From Hygrocybe punicea (Eukaryota > Basidiomycota > Agaricomycetes > Agaricales > Hygrophoraceae), in assembly GCA_963556145.1 (NCBI GenBank), contig OY744469.1, positions 6,110,767 to 6,174,766 of the forward strand: a stretch of 64,000 bases of DNA, given 5' to 3'. Shown here one piece after another: positions 36,890 through 46,580 of the stretch. Every line of letters starts with the position of its first letter. Position 1 is the stretch's first letter. Position numbers and translations under genes: made by a program. The notes beneath the pieces are model-generated. The model had not been told where the DNA came from and searched no databases. It saw only the letters and a program-made list of their open reading frames with translations.

Positions 36890-37683
36890 TGTAGAGTGTC
36901 CTCGACCCTCTGAGGCCATAAACTCGATATCTCATGAATCCGCTCGAACCCAACGTCTCTAGCAATCCACGCTCGAACCCAACGCAACCCGACGTAACCC
37001 AACACATACCGACTAGCACGGCCGCTCACGTACCTGGTCAGTCCACCTCCTAAAGCTCACAGAACTTCAAATATCAAAGATAGATCTCATCGGACTGGGA
37101 TCCCGACATCGGACTTGCCTTATTCGCGCCTAGCGTCTCCCTTATGGAAATATAGTAAAGTATATTACATCTTTTACAGTTTTTTATATCTTCCACCCAT
37201 TTTCCCTGTCATGGTCACCTCACAACCCTCTTCCTACTTCTCCATTTTTATTCTCCTTTGTTTTCTCTCATCGGCCGAGGACTCTCGTCCGAATCTAGGT
37301 ACAGAAATTTGTAGTATAAAAACGGTGCCCAAGCGCCGTCTCTAAATAAGAAACCAGTTCCCCCGTTTCCTCTCTCTGAGAATTAGTATCTCAGTAAAAC
37401 CCATCGCACACATTACTCATCGGTTTCCTCGATGCTCTCCCCGTCGTTCTACCGCCTTTATCTCTACGTCTCTCGTCACCCGACACCCGACCCGCCGTAC
37501 CTGACATCATCGGCTTCGTCGGCTTAGATCAGCTTCGATAGTTTTAGTAGTTTGACTCGGCGGCTCTCTACTCTTTCCTTCTTATCATCTCACTGAAGCT
37601 TGTTAGACTATTCCTAGTCACTTCTATGCTGACACCACAGGTTAGGATCTTTATTCCGCAGCCACCCCAACCTCGCCTTTACA
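36890..37683 (+). repeat. gypsy A 3' LTR
   Basis: 794 bp, the partner of 18576-19369, with a TATAAA at 37315-37320. AAGGAGA immediately before it is the likely polypurine tract. Confidence 0.9.
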
Positions 37684-37687
37684 GTGG

Positions 37688-38147
37688 GAGATGAACCATG
37701 TCAAACAAAGACAAAGAAGGGACTTAAAGAAAATTGTGCTGGGCAAGCTTAATAAGCAGCTTACCTGTGTGGCATGAAGTTGATATCTTTCTCTGGATAT
37801 TTTGTGGGTATTTTGCCAGATCCCAGCAGGATGTTTATTCAAGACTTTTTGTCCTGGTCTTTAGGAAAGATCGAGCCAGGCCTCTCAAGGTACTAATTTC
37901 TAAGCTCTGCCAACATCAACAAACAAATGTCAAACTGACATTTTCCTGAGTTGGCAGTGTACTAGTAGTACTAGTCATGCCAGTCACTGGTCACTGGCAC
38001 AGTACTAGCACTAGTAGTAGTAGTCATACTTGAAGTCCTCACTGCCATATGATTGAACACTGTAAAAGAGTATTCATCACTGCCTCTTTATCTATTCACA
38101 TTGGCAAGGGCTGGGGGTTGCAGGATTGAAATCCCAAACTGGGGTTA
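37688..38147. other. Non-coding stretch with ACTAGT-rich low-complexity DNA
   Basis: No gene is seen. A run of ACTAGTAGTA/CAGTCACTGG-type short repeats lies at about 37965-38035. Confidence 0.4.
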
Positions 38148-38286
38148 CTGTACTAATTTGTTCAATTCGCCGGTCACGCATCACACGGTTTTTTTTGACA
38201 CCGGATTTAATTTTTTCTCAATTTTTTCAGATTTATTGGGAGTTTTCACACAGTCACGTGCTGGCGAATTGAATGAATTAGTACAG
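38148..38286. mobile_element. 139-bp MITE with TA target duplication
   Basis: Terminal inverted repeats of about 26 bp start CTGTACTAATT.RTTCAATTCGCC. TA flanks both ends (38146-38147 and 38287-38288), which fits a Tc1/mariner-type MITE. The loop is T-rich and non-coding. Confidence 0.72.
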
Positions 38287-38954
38287 TACCTAGTTAGTCT
38301 GGCCATGAGGCTGGCTAAATTCTTTTTGGACCCCTCTGCATAGCCACCACTTTTTTGTTCCATCATGGTGGAAATATCACAACTGTGACTGTGACCAGGA
38401 CCATGACCACAACCACAATGGACACTGTTGGAAATTTCCAAATTGGATTTAGACTACATTATAAGGATAGAGTCAGTCTTATGACTACATTGCATTATAT
38501 TCCTGAGACCAGCACATCATAATACTGTCATAATACAAGAGATGTCAAGTAGAACAACCTATCTAGCAATTCAACCCTGTTAAAAAAAAGTTTTTTATCC
38601 AAGGACCAAGTTGTTATTTTTCTCACAAATTCAGAAATCAATGAATTTAAGGCAATGTGACATCAGATCATCTCAATGAAAACTGAGTAGTGTATTGCAC
38701 GGGTACGGGTAAACCCACGGGTATTGCCGCGGGTACAGCCACAGGTGTGGGTACGGGTACAGCAATTTGTACCCGTGCAATTACCCGTACCCGCGACGGG
38801 TAACCCGTGACATTCAGTCACACGAATGATGCATCGGGTTCAAACGCAACCACAACAATCCAACCACAACGACCACAACAACAAAATAGAAGACCACGGT
38901 GACGAAGACCACGACAACGGCAATGGAGAGCATGGCCGGGAGGGTGGTGCACCC

Positions 38955-40184
38955 TAGTGATGCCGAAGTTCGGTTCGGTTCGGTTTTTTCGGTTTTTTGC
39001 AAAACCTGAACCGAAACCGCCGGTTCAGTTCAGCAAAATGCCGAACCAAAACCAAAACCGCTTCGAACCGTTTTTTAGCGTTCGGTTCGCGTTCAAACCC
39101 GGTTCAAACGCCAAACCGATTTGATTTAAAGCTTCTCCTACCTGTCAGCTTCATTTTGATCCCCTGATCATCCAAAACGGTCAAGTATTGAGTGAGTTAT
39201 GATTAAAATAACTTTTATTCACAATGGGAGGACATCCATAACATATCTTTTATTCGGATATAGCTTCCCCATGTTGGGACGAGATTCCAACACTGCAAAG
39301 ACCCCAGAAAAACATTTGAACTCCCCACCCTAAACGGGGTACAGATATAATACAGAGATGTGATATCTATTGGAGGGGGTCGACCCCCTGAATAGACTAC
39401 AAAAACTATTTTCAAGGTCCAACCTCCTGAAGTGGGCTATGCCGATCACTGGCATGTCATCAATTGGTTCCATCAACGATTCCAAACTGATATAAGCAAA
39501 GCGGTTCCAACCCCGACTGGCACCCTGTTTATTGCCCAGAATATTTTTATCGTTACGGATGTCCTCCCAATATATAGATTGTGATTTTAAAAAATGAAAA
39601 TAGCATTATAAGTAAAATAGGTAAGATTACCAAATTATTTGAGTACATTACCCTCATCAAAAGGTAATGGGTTCTCTGTTAACATTAATTAATATAATCA
39701 ATATCCACTCACCTATTGGACCAACTTGGAATTTCTGCATAATTGGTTACAAATTGAAGTCAGTTTAATGAGTGACCAGATATTGGTTAAATTAACTAAT
39801 CTTAGCAGAGGACCAATTATCATTTAGTATGGGCAATGTACTCAAATAATTTGGTAATTTTATCTATTTTATTTATAATGTTATTGCCATTTTTAAAATC
39901 CAATATATATATATATTGTGAGTAAAAGTTGTTTTAATCATAACTCACTCAATACTTGACCGTTTTGGATGATCAGTGGATCAAAATGACGGGAAGAACC
40001 GTATCTATCGGTTCGCGGTTCGAACCGGGTTCAAACGCGGTTCAGAACCGCTCAAAACCACAGAACTGCAAACCGAACCATCGGTTTCGGTTCAGCATTT
40101 GGCTGAACCGAACCGGGTTTTTCGGTTCGGTTTGCGGTTCAAACCGGGTTCGGACCGGTTCTGAACCGAACTTCGGCATCACTA
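38955..40184. mobile_element. Non-autonomous hAT element hAT3 nested in hAT2
   Basis: It begins TAGTGATGCCGAAGTTCGG and its end is the inverse, CCGAACTTCGGCATCACTA. A perfect 8-bp duplication GTGCACCC is at 38947-38954 and 40185-40192. Ends are packed with GGTTCG/AACCGAACC repeats. Inward, the inverted arms extend for over 250 bp (for example GATCATCCAAAACGGTCAAG on both sides), so it is a long-TIR element. A smaller element interrupts the left arm. Confidence 0.9.
39226..39568. mobile_element. Harbinger-like MITE nested in hAT3
   Basis: 343 bp. It starts GGGAGGACATCCATAAC and ends, inverted, GGGAGGACATCCGTAAC. The 3-bp duplication AAT (39223-39225 and 39569-39571) and the GGG start resemble PIF/Harbinger MITEs, though that superfamily prefers TWA targets. 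Non-coding. Confidence 0.65.
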
Positions 40185-40764
40185 GTGCACCCACCTACCG
40201 GCCCCGGTACGTATCTAGATTCTACCTACATTGACATTGACTAATTCCATACCTCACGAACACGCCCTGACGCGTCGACGTCGTTCGCGAGGTGATAGGC
40301 ACCAAGAAAGATGACGGGGCTCAAGACTCATCCCAGGCCCCCCACATACTGGTTGGCAATGAGCCAGAGCGCCCAAAGACAACCACCCCCATTCACCTTG
40401 TGTCCACCAGCCCACGCGTCCACTGGCCCATGCGTCCAATGACGCATCAGCTGGCTTTGTGCCCACCACCCCCGTTCACCTCGCGTCCACCAGCCCACGC
40501 GTCCACCGGCCCACGCGTCCAACGACGCATCACCCAGCTTTGTGCCCACCCACCAACTCCACTGCACCGGGCCCGCACCCACACCCATTCCACCTCGTGC
40601 TCACACGGCATGCGTCAATTGACACATGTCCGGTGTCGCGAGGTCAAAGGGCGTGCATGTCCGGTGTCACAAGTGTGAGACCCACGGGTTACCCGCTACA
40701 GGTACGGGTACGGGTCAGGTACGGGTAGGAAAAAAAAGACCCGGCACAAAACCCGTACCCGCGG

Positions 40765-41673
40765 TGTAGATGCGGGTTCTTGGTGGCTTCGGAACTATAT
40801 AAAGAAATAAGAGATCCTAACCAGAGGGTGTCAGCATAGAAGTGACTGGATAAATCAGTGTCGGGAATAGTAGTAAAAGGAAGGGAAAGTTAGTAAAAGA
40901 AAAGCCGCCGCGTAAAACTGGACTAATAACGACGAATCCGGCGATGAACGGAGTGAAAACGGACAAATAATAAAGAACCCGACGATGCCGACGATGTCGG
41001 GTACGGCAGGTCGGGTCGGGTCGGGTCGGGTCGGGTCGGAAACGATGAACGAATATACGGAAACAACGATAAAGACGACGAAGAGGACTATAAAAAGCTA
41101 AGGGTCTACATGGACGAGCATTTGAAGGGATTAAAAGGCGATTCTGACTGAAGGGAAATGGGGACTAAGGGTATCTTATTTGTACGGTCGTTGGGGACCG
41201 TTTTTATAGTACAGGAAACAGTAATCTACTTTCGGACATGTCTACTTTGGCTGATAGAAACTACAAAGAAACACTGGAATGGGGAAGTGGAAAGGGGGGT
41301 TGCAAAGCAATGAAGACAGGAAAGTGGAGGGGAAAACGAATATCCATGAAAAAGATTGGAAAAGTCCTACATATCTCCGAAAGGACGAGGGGATGCATAA
41401 ATAAGGTAAATCCGAAGTCGGGGATTGAGTCCGAAGAGATCCATCTCCTGGAATTGGAACTCCGAGGCGTTTGAGGCTGCCAGATTCAGTCCAAAAGCGG
41501 CCGCCACAAAGCGGCATGTGTCGGGTTACGTCGGTCACGTCGGGTCACGTCACGTCACGTCACGTCACGTCGGGTTACGTCGGGTTCGAATGCAAGTCGA
41601 ATGGCGGCATTGGGTTGGTCTGGATTCGTGATATATCGATGATACGGACTCAGAGGGACGTCGACCCTCTACA
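40765..41673 (-). repeat. Solo LTR of the LARD family inside hAT2
   Basis: 909 bp with the same ends as the LARD LTRs and a 4-bp duplication GCGG (40761-40764 and 41674-41677), so it is a true solo LTR left by LTR-LTR recombination. It carries five rather than four TCACGT units and five GGGTC units. Confidence 0.9.
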
Positions 41674-41753
41674 GCGGTGATGGGTACGGGTATTCATGGG
41701 TACAGGTACAGGTATCCCCAAAAGTACACAGGGGTTACCCGTGCAATACACTA

Positions 41754-42586
41754 AAACTGAGAAGCTGACTTTCTCAAGTTTCTAGACAGTAGCGGGTAAC
41801 CTGAGGGTCGGAACTTGTGTACCCGTGACAAAACCTGTACCCCGAGGGCAGGTATGGGTTTTCGACAGGTATGGGTATGGGTACCATCAAAAAAACCCAA
41901 GGGTTACCTGTGAAGTTCACTACACGTGAACACGGAACCGGACTTTAGGTCCAGTTCATGCCTTGCCTCAAACCTGGACCTGCCAGTGAACCATGGTTCG
42001 GTTCCCATCGGTTCAGGTTCAAACATGGTTCTGAACCTGACCTGTCCATCACTAGACAGAACACAAAGAATATATATCAAACAAGTGATAAGGGAGTATC
42101 AATATATCTGAGATTGATAATCACTTAGACAATGAATGATGACTGAACTGTAATGGTATTTGAAGTACTAGCTACCACTAAAGTAGGCTGCAATACAAAC
42201 AAACAACTTGAAAGTGGGGGTGAATCAGAATCTGGGAGAGGGACCATCCATGACTGGGCCTGTCAGATTAGGTGACTGGGCCTTCTCCAGCAGAAACTGG
42301 GCTCATTCTACAGCAGGAGTCATACTGAGTCATAGAAAGGTATATCAAATGGAGAGCATACTACACTGCCAATGATGCCCCTCCCACTGGCATATGCCAA
42401 GCTGCAGCTGCTGACCAAGTGGGAGCAGTTTACAGTGGTGAAGTTGAAGTTGAAGCCCACACTCTCAGACCCAGAGTCCTATTAGCTAGTAGTACTAGTC
42501 CCACCATGGCATTCATGATTGTATTCAATTGGTAGCACATACTAGTAGCACCAACTTCTTAAAACATCAATGTGTAGACTACAATC
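41754..42586. other. Remnants of hAT-type subterminal repeats, otherwise non-coding
   Basis: About 41790-41925 holds decayed GGGTACGGGTA-type DNA, as in hAT2. About 41930-42055 holds GGTTCAGGTTC-type DNA ending CCATCACTAG, as in hAT3. No intact ends were found. From 42060 to 42586 nothing recognisable is seen. Confidence 0.5.
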
Positions 42587-43006
42587 TGTTGGATTTCACA
42601 TGTGTAGATTACATGATCGGAACACGATCAGGACACATGACGTTGTTTATCGTATATCAACGTCACACAGACTATTCTGCTACCTCAGTCATTCTGTTCA
42701 TGGCTGAGGTACGTATTCCTCACATTGTATAGACCATCCGCTAACTGTATTATACTTAGCCTGACTAGGATACAGTTTTAACAGGTTATGAGCCCTGCGT
42801 GCTCGTGTGCTAGACACAACCCACTCCTCGCCAAGCTTGCCTTACATTATTCTTGACTCAAAAATATGTCTACCACCGCTGCACCCTCCGTTGCACTTGC
42901 CCCCACCATCCAAGCGAGCCTTGTTTCTCAAATCGAATTACTCGATAAATCAAAGAACAACTGGCCGAAATGGAAACACCTACCTTCTCCATCCTATCAA
43001 AGCTAG
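42587..43006 (+). mobile_element. Truncated Ty1/copia element (5' LTR, primer site, gag start)
   Basis: A probable 197-bp LTR at 42587-42783 (TGTTGG...TTTTAACA) is followed at once by GGTTATGAGCCC (42784-42795). This is complementary to the anticodon arm of initiator tRNA-Met, as in copia-type half-tRNA priming. At 42866 an ATG opens a 46-residue frame (SLVSQIELLDKSKNNWPKWK) like the start of copia gag, ending in TAG at 43004-43006. No protease, integrase or RT follows, so only a 5' stub remains. Confidence 0.6.
42784..42795 (+). promoter_or_regulatory. Half-tRNA primer-binding site of copia stub
   Basis: GGTTATGAGCCC is the reverse complement of GGGCTCATAACC, which contains the CAT anticodon of initiator tRNA-Met. 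Confidence 0.55.
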
Positions 43007-43474
43007 ATACTGACTATTCACCTGTCACTTCCACACTGGCCCCATAGGTTCCTCATCTCCCAGAACCACCCAAGACTCACCACTACACCATGGTCATTGG
43101 TCAATGGCTTTACAAAACTCTGGCTCAGCCAGTCAAACCACTTTTCAACAGTTTGTCATACCATGATTGTGGGAAAGTACACTACCATTTATATGACATG
43201 TCATCACTGTATTACCTGCTCCCAGGTTACCCATGACCCCCCTTAATACCCACCTGACCCAAAACGGACCACCACCTTATCTGACCCATGCATGCAGGTA
43301 CAGGTACTGTTCCAATCCAGTATGGGTAGCCAAAAAAGTACCCAGGGGTTACCCAGACGCAATGCTGATAGTAGGGAAAAACAAATAAACAAATAAATCA
43401 GTTGAACAAAATCCGTATCGCGGTTGATATTGCTCCCTACTATCAGTAACGCGCCAAATCGCGGCAGGAAATCT
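43007..43474. other. Non-coding stretch
   Basis: No gene is seen. About 43290-43360 carries another decayed GGGTA/CCCAGGGGTTACC patch resembling hAT2 subterminal DNA. Confidence 0.4.
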
Positions 43475-44920
43475 TTAGACCCACGCTAAAGGTTGGGTGA
43501 TGATAACCTCCAAACCCTCCCGTCGGCACCTTTCCAATCGAGCAGCATCCTCTGACGTTGCGTGACACTCAACGACATTGATTATAAGTGATTTGAAACA
43601 AACCGGCTTGTCGCCAACTGTCCCATTTGGCCACCACCGCGACTGTACCATATCCACGACGGCGGCGAATATGAGGGCGTTCGTGGATGGTTGACGATTG
43701 GTATATCTAACAGCCTGCAGGTTCGGCGCCAAGTAGCCACGTTGTGTGCTGCTGGATATCACGGGTGTCAGTCGATTGAGCAGCTTTTCACCGATGGGGG
43801 ACGGGGTATAGTAGCATGCAACTTCTAGTCGCTTGAGTGATGACAGTGCTTCAAGACATTCAATCAAGGTATCCTCGACTATGTTAGTGTCACTTAGAAT
43901 GAGGTTCTCTAGCGTGGATGAGAATGCTGATATGAATGGCGTGAACGTTTCCTGCGGAGGATCCAGGTCCAACTCCAGTTCACGAAGGGCGGGTAAATCG
44001 AGGTTATCGGGGAGACAGAAAGTGATCCCAAACTCTGATGTGCTCAGATGGAGGGAATATATACCGGGGAAGGACAGTGGGACTTCGGGTCCACCGCCAT
44101 AGACGACACCCTGATCCCAGTCATGATCCTGCAAGTGCAATTTCTCCAACTGCATCCAAGGAAGTGCCACAGCCGACGACGGCGGAAGAGAATATAATAA
44201 ATGCGCAATGCGCAACTTTGGAGCCACTTTGAAGCAGTCAAGCCGAATCGGCTTTGCATCCATGAAATCCTTTGCATCCATGAAATCGAGACTCAGCGTC
44301 TGTAGAAGTGGCAAATGACCCTGCACGGATGCAAGAGTATTGGATGTTAGGTATGGTGAGAACGAAATATGGATGTCTTGCCAACGTTCACATGCATTGG
44401 TAATGAGGTCGCACATCCGGTGATGGTCGAAATCAGGCTCTTCGGAAGATAGTGAGAAGGATATAGGAAGTGGGTAAGATCGGGAAAGACACGTCGCCAA
44501 TTTTTGAGTTTGAACATAAACATTTTCACCGAAGAATACATCGATGGAAGACCAGAGTCGTGGTGTGGAAAGCGCGACCATCCTCCAACTAAGGCAAATC
44601 TGACCGAAATTCCAATGCATCGGACCCACTCTCTGCAGCGTGCCATCTGGCTCAGAGACACACTGAAGGAAGATGTGCGATATGAGCTCGGCGGGTAGGC
44701 GTCGAGCGGGTGAGAGAGCCTGAGCTGTATGTTCAAATTCAGCCAGAGAGGTGTGCATGCTGTCTCGAATTCGGCCAATCTCGCCTTGCACGAGTGGGAT
44801 CACTGGAATGTCTGTATTGAACCGGGACATGGTTGCTTGAATGATGGTCTTCAAGTTCGTGTGGGGGCGCCTGCCAGTGTTTTCCTGATGGAGGTCAACC
44901 GTCACCGCGTCACCAGGCAC
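43475..44920 (-). CDS. F-box protein
   Basis: Single exon, up to 481 residues. The F-box lies at about residues 75-125 (RRLPAELISHIFLQC...ICLSWRMVALSTPRLWSSI), a typical Agaricomycete F-box. It is preceded by a short coiled-coil-like helix (GEIGRIRDSMHTSLAEFEH). The rest is leucine-rich (LPALRELELDLD, LSSLKRLEVACYY), consistent with irregular LRRs. The first Met (44920) and Met31 (44830) are both possible starts; Met31 sits closer to the usual N-terminus of this family. A perfect 6-codon tandem duplication (FMDAKD/FMDAKP) lies near residues 210-221. Expected role: an SCF substrate adaptor. Confidence 0.82.
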   Translation of the reverse strand: MPGDAVTVDLHQENTGRRPHTNLKTIIQATMSRFNTDIPVIPLVQGEIGRIRDSMHTSLAEFEHTAQALSPARRLPAELISHIFLQCVSEPDGTLQRVGPMHWNFGQICLSWRMVALSTPRLWSSIDVFFGENVYVQTQKLATCLSRSYPLPISFSLSSEEPDFDHHRMCDLITNACERWQDIHISFSPYLTSNTLASVQGHLPLLQTLSLDFMDAKDFMDAKPIRLDCFKVAPKLRIAHLLYSLPPSSAVALPWMQLEKLHLQDHDWDQGVVYGGGPEVPLSFPGIYSLHLSTSEFGITFCLPDNLDLPALRELELDLDPPQETFTPFISAFSSTLENLILSDTNIVEDTLIECLEALSSLKRLEVACYYTPSPIGEKLLNRLTPVISSSTQRGYLAPNLQAVRYTNRQPSTNALIFAAVVDMVQSRWWPNGTVGDKPVCFKSLIINVVECHATSEDAARLERCRREGLEVIITQPLAWV

Positions 44921-45485
44921 GGGTGATTACATATATAGATTTGGCATCGGAAAGTGCGCCAGTGGATTCTCCCCACCGAAAATTGGTCGTGATGTTTGTC
45001 TGCACCAATGGATGACTGCTCTCATTGTGTGGAATACTGGCAGAGTCCTCTCGAGGCTCGGAACATTCTTGGCAACATATTGTCGTGACAAACTCCGTGG
45101 AACTGCTCCTGGTTGGATTACTGGTGGAGGAAATGAAATTTAACTGGACATACTATCATATGATTCAGGCAGTGGCAATCGACTCGGAGCCTCCGTCTTC
45201 ACCTTCCCATTCATCTCCGCCACCCTCTCCACCGCTGCAATGTCAGTCTCTTAGTTTACTTAGCATCGTTGGACGCGACGCAACTATACCAGCGCTTTCC
45301 CTCAGATGGCCCTTCCAACCCACTGTACGTTGTGTTTTTTCATCCCAGTCGCAAGCGGAAGTCATCTATTTTTAGATTTTGCAAGTTTCTACGCCAGTAT
45401 GATAGGCATTTAATCGACTCGTGATGTCTTCACCGGTGCCAGGCATCCACTTACTTATGTGTTGCTCGTCACTATGTGTTGCTCG

Positions 45486-45727
45486 TCAGACCCTACCAAA
45501 TGACTGCAACCCTCCGGCCAGAATATTTTTCGATGCCAGAATTCCGTTGCGCCCTGCCATTACGGAAGACCGTGTACCCAAACATATCACTGGACCGTGC
45601 ATGCCAGTCGCTGTAAAGACAATGTCCAACTTGTCCCCGGGACCTAGTCTCTGTCAATGAAAATACTGACTCCCGGTTATTTTTTTTTTCATGAGGCACT
45701 TACCCTCTTAGTTATACAGCTCCCCAT
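45486..45727 (-). CDS. Small MGSC protein, candidate lipid-anchored peptide
   Basis: Two exons, complement(45486..45650, 45704..45727), joined by a 53-nt intron with GTAAGT donor and CAG acceptor, phase 0. The 62-residue product starts MGSCITKR, fitting an N-myristoylation plus palmitoylation signal, and continues LGPGDKLDIVFTATGMHG to a stop at 45486. I do not recognise a family. Support is the clean splice, the N-terminal motif and a non-repetitive composition. It is transcribed away from the 9-Cys secreted protein gene, sharing about 400 bp of upstream DNA. It could also be a chance frame. Confidence 0.4.
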
Positions 45728-45976
45728 GTTTCGTTTCGGGAACCATGAGATCATGAGATCATTTAGAATCCTTCTTCGATGATTCTTCCACCAACTCTAC
45801 AAGGTACTCTCAAGTCCACAGCAGCCTTTGTCCATAGGATACCCCGGCGTTGGAAGATTCTTGGCCACCTGTCTCAAAGGTTCGTGCCCCGTTGTTCAGC
45901 CTCTATGGTTTATAGTTTGAGAGACGGCGTGGATGGATGTCCTGATTGACGTTTCGGGGTTCCGTGGACCGTGGTG

Positions 45977-45984
45977 TATATATA
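45977..45984 (+). promoter_or_regulatory. TATA-like box upstream of the 9-Cys secreted protein gene
   Basis: TATATATA lies 142 bp before the ATG at 46126, a plausible core promoter position. Confidence 0.4.
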
Positions 45985-46125
45985 CTGGGAGGCATGACCT
46001 CAGACGGGCCGGGTAGGGCATCCTTACATCATCACGAGCAACACCCCAGAAAGTCTCTTGGGAGATAAAAGGTCAAAACGATTTGCATCCATAAGCGCTC
46101 ACTGAAAACACCCCTGCTTCTGACG

Positions 46126-46580
46126 ATGAAGGTGCGTAGAGGACGTTCACTATTTCTCGTGCGTCATATGGAATTTAGCACAACTCTTAATACTTTCTTG
46201 TTTGTAGTTCTGGTCTACCGCACCCACTCTTGTACTAATTCTCACCAGCGTTGTATTTGGCGGCAAAATCGGCATTCCAGCTGCCGCACCTCCGAGTTCT
46301 GGTGCAGGAGCTGCTCCCCTAGTTGACCTCGGGATAGAAGTATGCTCACCTTCCTTCCCTCCAACCGACTCAAACGCCCTTGCCTGAATATTTTCTGTTT
46401 CCCCAGGCATGTTCTGCCTCGCCTTGCCGCTGCAACGGAATCCCCGGTCTCTTCTGTGGGAACAGCCATATCAACCGGAACTGCCCCAGCGACGACGTCT
46501 TTCAGCGCAACGCGAGTGGACACACTTGCAATTTTGGTTTCAGAGTTTCTTGTGCCAAGTGTGGTGCCCTGTCCTGCTGA
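46126..46580 (+). CDS. Small secreted cysteine-rich protein (103 aa, 9 Cys)
   Basis: Three exons: 46126-46131, 46208-46339, 46407-46580, with GT..AG introns of 76 and 67 nt. The two-codon first exon (Met-Lys) joins to FWSTAPTLVLILTSVVFGG, giving a classic signal peptide. A Pro/Ala-rich linker (IPAAAPPSSGAGAAP) follows. The last exon holds nine cysteines in about 57 residues (AC, PC, RC, FC, NC, TC, SC, KC, SC), with one N-glycosylation site (NAS). No known family was recognised. Size, signal peptide and Cys density match fungal small secreted proteins or effectors, so it probably acts outside the cell. The odd Cys number suggests either a dimer or a free thiol. Confidence 0.7.

Larger units (their letters stand above)
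18576..37683 (+). mobile_element. Ty3/gypsy retrotransposon gypsy A with two nested insertions
   Basis: Two 794-bp LTRs (18576-19369 and 36890-37683) are flanked by a 4-bp duplication GTGG at 18572-18575 and 37684-37687. Order: LTR, primer site, gag, protease, reverse transcriptase, RNase H, integrase, an antisense accessory gene, polypurine AAGGAGA, LTR. Removing the foldback element (22022-26021) and LARD copy 2 (26089-31474) leaves an element of about 9.7 kb. Many stops and at least two frameshifts make it non-autonomous now. The two LTRs differ at many sites by eye, so it is older than the LARD copies. Confidence 0.93.
38688..41753. mobile_element. Non-autonomous hAT element hAT2
   Basis: It begins TAGTGTATTGCACGGG and ends CCCGTGCAATACACTA. 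A perfect 8-bp duplication AAACTGAG is at 38680-38687 and 41754-41761. Subterminal DNA is made of GGGTACGGGTA-type repeats at both ends. Inside are hAT3 (38955-40184), an 83-bp tandem duplication (about 40391-40556) and a solo LTR (40765-41673). No transposase is present, so it depends on another element. Confidence 0.9.

Noticed and set aside
45025..45375. 116-codon frame on the plus strand
   Set aside because: Ser/Pro low complexity, no domain and no consistent splice support.
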